Part shown: positions 3,948-7,300 of the stretch, in pieces
Layout: each line of letters begins with the position of its first letter
How positions within the stretch are numbered: the stretch's first letter is position 1
Assembly: GCA_964396385.1 (NCBI GenBank)
Contig: CAYNFH010000282.1
Coordinates: forward strand, 1-7,300
DNA: 7,300 nucleotides
Direction of reading: 5' to 3'
Source: CAYNFH01 sp964396385
GTDB taxonomy: Bacteria > Armatimonadota > Chthonomonadetes > Chthonomonadales > CAJBBX01
Notes under the pieces: generated by a model
The model's input: only the letters and a program-made list of their open reading frames with translations
What the model was told of the DNA's origin: nothing
The model's database searches: none
Position numbers and translations under genes: made by a program

Positions 3948-6011
3948 CTTCCTCTCCCACTCCGGCTCGATGAACACAAAGTGCGTGCGGTAGCCGCGCA
4001 GCACGAATATCTCGATCACTTTTGGACGCTCGGCCTTGACCTGCCGCATCACCTTCTGAAAGGTCGCCGCGTCGGGGACCGGATGGTTGTGGACGCCCTG
4101 GATGAGGTCGTCCACGTGGAGGCCGGCCATGTGCGCCCATCCGCCCGTCACCACGTCCGTCACCAGCACGCCCTTCTGGGTGCCCTCCCAGTGGTGGGCC
4201 ATGCGATCCGTGGGCGCGATATTCCGGATGGTGAACTCGAACTCCTCGTCCTTCACCCGGGGCAGGTCCGACTGCGGCGTGGGATCCGGCTCCAGCTTCA
4301 CGGCCACCTCCTGCGGCTTCCCGTTCCGCAGCACCGTGATTCTGGCGTCCCCACCCACGGGCAGGTCCTCTATGGCGCGCTTCAGGTCCTCCGCGTCCTG
4401 CAGCCGCGAGGCCTGCAGTGCGGCGCCGTTCAGCGCCATGATGATATCCCCGGGCCGCAGGCCCGCCCTGCCGGCCGCCGTCCAGGGATAGACCTGGGTG
4501 ACGCGGAACCCCTTCACGTCCGGCCGCCCCAGGGCGCGCGCCACCTCCGGCGTCACTACCTGCGTGGTGATGCCCAGCCAGGGCTTCGGCAGCTCGCCTC
4601 CCTGCTCGGCGGAGGGCTCCTCCTGCGGCTTGACGGCCGTAACGAGCTGCTCCTCCTGCCGGCGGAACGCGATCCCCACCTCCCGGCCGCGGTCCAGGTG
4701 GGTCACCACGCGGTGGAACGCCTCCAGGCTCGGCACGGACTTGCCGTCGATGGCGGTGATGATGTCGCCCTCCTGCACCTTGGGGTTTGCGCTGTCCAGC
4801 CGGTAGCCGGGCCGTATACCGGTCACTAGCACACCGTCCCTGGTGGGCAGGTGGCGGGAGAGGGCCATGGCGTCCGTGATACCGCGCACCGTGAGCCCCA
4901 GGTCGCGGATCTCCTGCTCGTCCCCGGTATAGGGGGCCATGCGGGCGATGGTGACGCTCGCCGTGCGCGGGCTGCCGTTCCGAAGGTAGCCGATGGGCAC
5001 GGACGCCCCGATGGGCATGTCCGCGATGCGCTGGTAGAGGAGCGGGACCTCCTCGAAGAAGCGCACGGCGACGGGCGAGGAGCCTACCCGCGTGAGGATG
5101 TCGCCGGGCATCAGCCCCGCCTTGGCCGCGGGAGACCTGGGCTCGACCGCCGAAACCAGCGCCCCGGTGGTCCGGTTGATCTTGCTCACCGGCAGGACCG
5201 TGATGCCTATCCAGCCGCGCTGGACCTTGCCGTACTTGAGCGCCTGGCGCAAGACGCTCGCGGCCGTGTTGGAGGGGATGGCGAAGCCCATGCCGCTCCC
5301 GCCCAGCTCGTTGATGCCCACCACCTCGCCGCGCAGGTTGACCAGCGGGCCGCCGGAGTTGCCGGGGAGTATCAGGGCGTCGTGCTGGATCCAGCGGGTG
5401 AACATGCCGGTCTTCTCGTCGTTGTCCAGCTCTTGCTCCTCCATCTGCGTGCCGGTGAAGTCCGTGAACACGCGCTTCTTGTTGGAGACCACCCCTACCG
5501 TGAGGGAGGAGGAGAGCATGAGCGGGTTGCCCATGGCAATGACGGGCTGGCCCACCTCCAGCGCGTCCGAGTTCCCGAGCTTCGCGTAGGGAACGGGAGC
5601 GTTGGGGTGGTTGCGGCGGTCCAGCCTCAGCTTGAGCACGCTCAGGTCGGTGGCCGGATCGTGCGCGACTACGGTAGCCGGGACCGACTCGCCGTCGGTC
5701 ATGGTGCAGACGATGCGGGTGGTGTTGCCGGCCACGTGGTAGTTGGTGAGCACGTGGCCCTGCGGCGTGACGATGACGCCGCTGCCGCCGCCGGGGGTGC
5801 GCTGCGCCCGACCGCCGGTGAAGTAGCGCATGACGACGGTGATATTGACCAGCGCCGGGTAGACCTTCCGGCGCGCGTAGTCGACACTGGGCTGGGGCGC
5901 GGCGACCGGGTGGCGGCGCGGTACGGCAGCCGGATGGCGTCGCTGTGCCGCGGCTGAACCAGAGAGCAGGCCGAGCAGCAGGAGGGAGTAGATGGCAGTG
6001 CGGTACGACAC
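3942..6011 (-). CDS. HtrA/Deg-type serine protease with four PDZ domains
   Basis: A 689-residue secreted protease/chaperone of the S1C family, expected to degrade misfolded envelope proteins. An N-terminal signal peptide (about 1-22, ending AAAQ) is followed by a basic Pro-rich linker. The protease domain (about 46-258) has an intact triad: His92 in TNYHVAG, Asp122 in ATDLSVLKL, Ser219 in PGNSGGPL. Between VFTDF and MFTRWIQHDA is an acidic insert (about 186-202) longer than usual. Four PDZ-like domains follow, at about 265-356, 370-460, 477-573 and 590-685. The third, with WLGITT and GLRPGDIIMALNG, is the most canonical. DegP and DegQ have two PDZ domains, so four is unusual and may favour multivalent substrate or partner binding. 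GTG 6011 is the start, with GGAGGT 5 bases upstream. It is probably co-transcribed with the pseudoprotease downstream. Family assignment is firm; the boundaries of PDZ2 and PDZ4 are less so. Confidence 0.93.
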   Translation of the reverse strand: MSYRTAIYSLLLLGLLSGSAAAQRRHPAAVPRRHPVAAPQPSVDYARRKVYPALVNITVVMRYFTGGRAQRTPGGGSGVIVTPQGHVLTNYHVAGNTTRIVCTMTDGESVPATVVAHDPATDLSVLKLRLDRRNHPNAPVPYAKLGNSDALEVGQPVIAMGNPLMLSSSLTVGVVSNKKRVFTDFTGTQMEEQELDNDEKTGMFTRWIQHDALILPGNSGGPLVNLRGEVVGINELGGSGMGFAIPSNTAASVLRQALKYGKVQRGWIGITVLPVSKINRTTGALVSAVEPRSPAAKAGLMPGDILTRVGSSPVAVRFFEEVPLLYQRIADMPIGASVPIGYLRNGSPRTASVTIARMAPYTGDEQEIRDLGLTVRGITDAMALSRHLPTRDGVLVTGIRPGYRLDSANPKVQEGDIITAIDGKSVPSLEAFHRVVTHLDRGREVGIAFRRQEEQLVTAVKPQEEPSAEQGGELPKPWLGITTQVVTPEVARALGRPDVKGFRVTQVYPWTAAGRAGLRPGDIIMALNGAALQASRLQDAEDLKRAIEDLPVGGDARITVLRNGKPQEVAVKLEPDPTPQSDLPRVKDEEFEFTIRNIAPTDRMAHHWEGTQKGVLVTDVVTGGWAHMAGLHVDDLIQGVHNHPVPDAATFQKVMRQVKAERPKVIEIFVLRGYRTHFVFIEPEWERKG

Positions 6012-6016
6012 GTAAG

Positions 6017-6022
6017 ACCTCC
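6017..6022 (-). promoter_or_regulatory. Ribosome binding site deciding a GTG start at 6011
   Basis: On the minus strand GGAGGT precedes GTG (6011-6009) by 5 bases. The start places the signal peptide at the very N-terminus, which supports it. Confidence 0.8.
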
Positions 6023-6075
6023 GAGGCAGGATGCAGGAATCGTATCACCTACTTTACCACGGCCCGTATGGGAGG

Positions 6076-6104
6076 GGTTGAAGGTTGAAGGTTGAGGGCC
6101 GGAA
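6076..6104. repeat. GGTTGAA heptamer array with a CCGG half-core
   Basis: GGTTGAA (6076-6082), GGTTGAA (6083-6089) and GGTTGAG (6090-6096) run directly into GGCCGGAA (6097-6104), the same 8 bases that open the core in the element at 2822-2906. It lies 65 bases upstream of the HtrA start codon, so it could overlap that gene's promoter or leader. I see no gene in 6012-6273. Confidence 0.65.
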
Positions 6105-6230
6105 GCGACTTCGCAGGTCAGCCGGCGCAAGGGGCTACTCTGTTACGGACCCGGGCTACTCAAGGGATCGGCTCGGATGCCCCTTCCTGGAGTGTGACGG
6201 TGCGATCCGCCCGGAGGTTGCGGTACGTAT

Positions 6231-6274
6231 CGTCCTCCGTCCTCATCGGTCCACGGTCCCCGGTCTTCGGTCCT
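6231..6274. repeat. Heptamer arrays abutting the amidase stop codon
   Basis: CGTCCTC twice (6231-6244), then after AT four CGGTCCN units: CGGTCCA, CGGTCCC, CGGTCTT, CGGTCCT (6247-6274). The last base is shared with the stop codon (TTA at 6274-6276, TAA on the minus strand). Read with the gene, the array begins GGACCGA directly after TAA. Confidence 0.7.
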
Positions 6275-7300
6275 TAGCGCAGCATGTTGTAAAGACGCTG
6301 GAAATCGAACCCCAGCGGATCGTTCTTCCGCCCTACGGGCCGGGCGATGAAAGCGTGCGACACGATGCGCGATTCCGGCACCTGGTAACGGGAGCGAACG
6401 TGGCGGATGATGGCGGCCACGGCCGCATACTGCGCGTCCGGGTAGGGGTCGACGCCGTCATCCCGGTTCACCATCTCTATCCCGATGCTCCGGCTGTTGA
6501 CGCCGCGCGTCCCTTCCAGCTCGGAAACGCCGGCGTGCCAGGCCCGGTCCGTATCCGGCACCATCTGCACGATGGCGCCATCCCGCCCCACCACGTAGTG
6601 CGCGGAGACGCGCGAGGCTGGAGTGAGGAACCAGAATACTGTCTCCGCCAGGGAATCGATCACCGTGGCGTGCACAATCACCGTGTCTATCGCCTGGCCC
6701 GGCGGCCGCGCGTCATGGTTGGGCGAGAGGATGAGCTCTGCGCCGTGCATCAGCCCGTCCTCCGGGACCGGTGGCGGGCGGTAGCCGGCCGGCTCCTTCG
6801 CCTTCGCCCCACGGATCCAGCGCAGGGCCGTCTGGTACTCCGGGCTCTGAGCATCGGTCGGCCAGCGCTGTCCTCCGCCATGGATCTCCGAGTAAGGTCC
6901 GTCCGGGGCGTGAGGCCGGGTTGGCTTCACCAGCAGCAGGCTCTGGTCCGGATCCTTCACGTTGACCACCTTGAGCGCCTCCCGGTAGTTGAACCGCACG
7001 ATGACCGAGGGCGGGGGATTGGCGACCCCGGAGGCGATGGAGCGGAGCAGGGAGTGGGAGCTGTGGCAGTCGATACAGCTTCTCCCGTCGGCGCCGGGGC
7101 GCTCCATGAGCGGCTCGATGTTCCGCGCGAAGTACCCGTAGTTGAGGAGGTCCCGCACGCGCTTGCCATGGAGCGGCGCGCCGGAGTCGTCCAGTAGGTC
7201 CTTTGCCCTGCGCCGCAGGTCCTCATCCGCTCCGAACCGGAGCTCCTCCACGCTGAGGTGGATGGCGGGGTTCGCCAGAAGGTCCCGGTGCTGGTCCACC
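6274..7300 (-). CDS. Cytochrome c-like domain fused to N-acetylmuramoyl-L-alanine amidase (N-terminus off window)
   Basis: About 341 residues are visible; the frame is open at the right edge, so the true start lies outside. Residue numbers count from the GTG at 7299. Residues about 1-165 hold a c-type cytochrome region: NYGYFARNIEPLMERPG, the haem-attachment motif CIDCH (75-79), then DPDQSLLLVKP and SPEYQTALRWIRGA (152-165), a pattern familiar from planctomycete-type cytochromes. After a Pro-rich linker (about 170-200) comes an Amidase_2/AmpD-like domain (205-341) with VIVHAT (His210), AWHAG (253-257), SIGIEM (Glu275), VSHAFIA (His315) and RKNDP (Lys325, Asp327). These match AmpD's zinc ligands His, His, Asp and its catalytic Glu/Lys, so the domain looks active. 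It would cut the MurNAc-L-Ala bond. Haem attachment requires export, so the amidase should act on periplasmic peptidoglycan. The fusion is unbroken in frame and I do not know of this pairing as a standard architecture. It lies 262 bases upstream of the HtrA gene. Confidence 0.85.
   Translation of the reverse strand, partial: VDQHRDLLANPAIHLSVEELRFGADEDLRRRAKDLLDDSGAPLHGKRVRDLLNYGYFARNIEPLMERPGADGRSCIDCHSSHSLLRSIASGVANPPPSVIVRFNYREALKVVNVKDPDQSLLLVKPTRPHAPDGPYSEIHGGGQRWPTDAQSPEYQTALRWIRGAKAKEPAGYRPPPVPEDGLMHGAELILSPNHDARPPGQAIDTVIVHATVIDSLAETVFWFLTPASRVSAHYVVGRDGAIVQMVPDTDRAWHAGVSELEGTRGVNSRSIGIEMVNRDDGVDPYPDAQYAAVAAIIRHVRSRYQVPESRIVSHAFIARPVGRKNDPLGFDFQRLYNMLR

Noticed and set aside
4851..5957. 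Plus-strand open frames opposite the HtrA gene
   Set aside because: They have no recognisable domain, and their composition mirrors the antisense of a GC-rich gene.
3928..6048. Long minus-strand frame overlapping the HtrA gene in another phase
   Set aside because: The translation is Arg/Gly/His/Ala-rich low complexity, while the frame ending at 3942 has the full protease triad and PDZ motifs.
6012..6075. Sigma-70 promoter for the HtrA gene (TACGAT as a possible -10 on the minus strand)
   Set aside because: No acceptable -35 lies at the right distance, so the match is too weak to report.
6085..7197. Plus-strand frame of 370 codons opposite the cytochrome-amidase gene
   Set aside because: It is antisense to a gene with CxxCH and amidase ligands, and its translation is Val/Arg/His-rich without motifs.

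Overview
This is a GC-rich bacterial window with TTG and GTG starts backed by good Shine-Dalgarno sites. Two secreted proteins and a c-type cytochrome domain of the planctomycete-like kind suggest a double-membraned bacterium such as an uncultured planctomycete- or armatimonadete-like lineage. The sequence alone does not fix the phylum, so this is a weak inference.

Layout: (1) 1-451 has no convincing gene. It holds several perfect hairpins, a 9-base tandem repeat and copies of an ATTTGAGACAA...TCTCACTC motif. (2) 452-679 is a small, unrecognised ORF with a possible helix-turn-helix and a perfect 26-bp palindrome near its start. (3) 680-932 is a string of stem-loops and short repeats leading to (4) 933-2819 (+), a multi-spanning membrane glycosyltransferase of the GT-C/ArnT-like type. 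A repeat element is built into one of its loops. (5) 2820-2910 is a second copy of that element, sitting exactly between the stop codons of convergent genes. (6) On the minus strand, read right to left, come a fragment of a protein joining a haem c (CxxCH) domain to a zinc amidase domain (7300-6274), an HtrA/Deg serine protease with four apparent PDZ domains (6011-3942), and a secreted trypsin-fold homologue that has lost all three catalytic residues (3822-2911).

The three minus-strand products would all act outside the cytoplasm: cell-wall cleavage, protein quality control, and a non-catalytic partner. They could form an envelope-maintenance cluster, with the pseudoprotease possibly modulating the HtrA enzyme. 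That link is inferred from order and homology only.

The most unusual feature is the repeat architecture. The stop codons of all four larger genes lie within or directly beside arrays of 7- or 8-base tandem units. Most of these arrays abut a CCGG-containing core such as CCGGAATCCGG. Unit sequences differ between sites while the layout (array, core, array) recurs. One such element lies inside the glycosyltransferase coding region, where 8-base units could shift the reading frame if their number changed.
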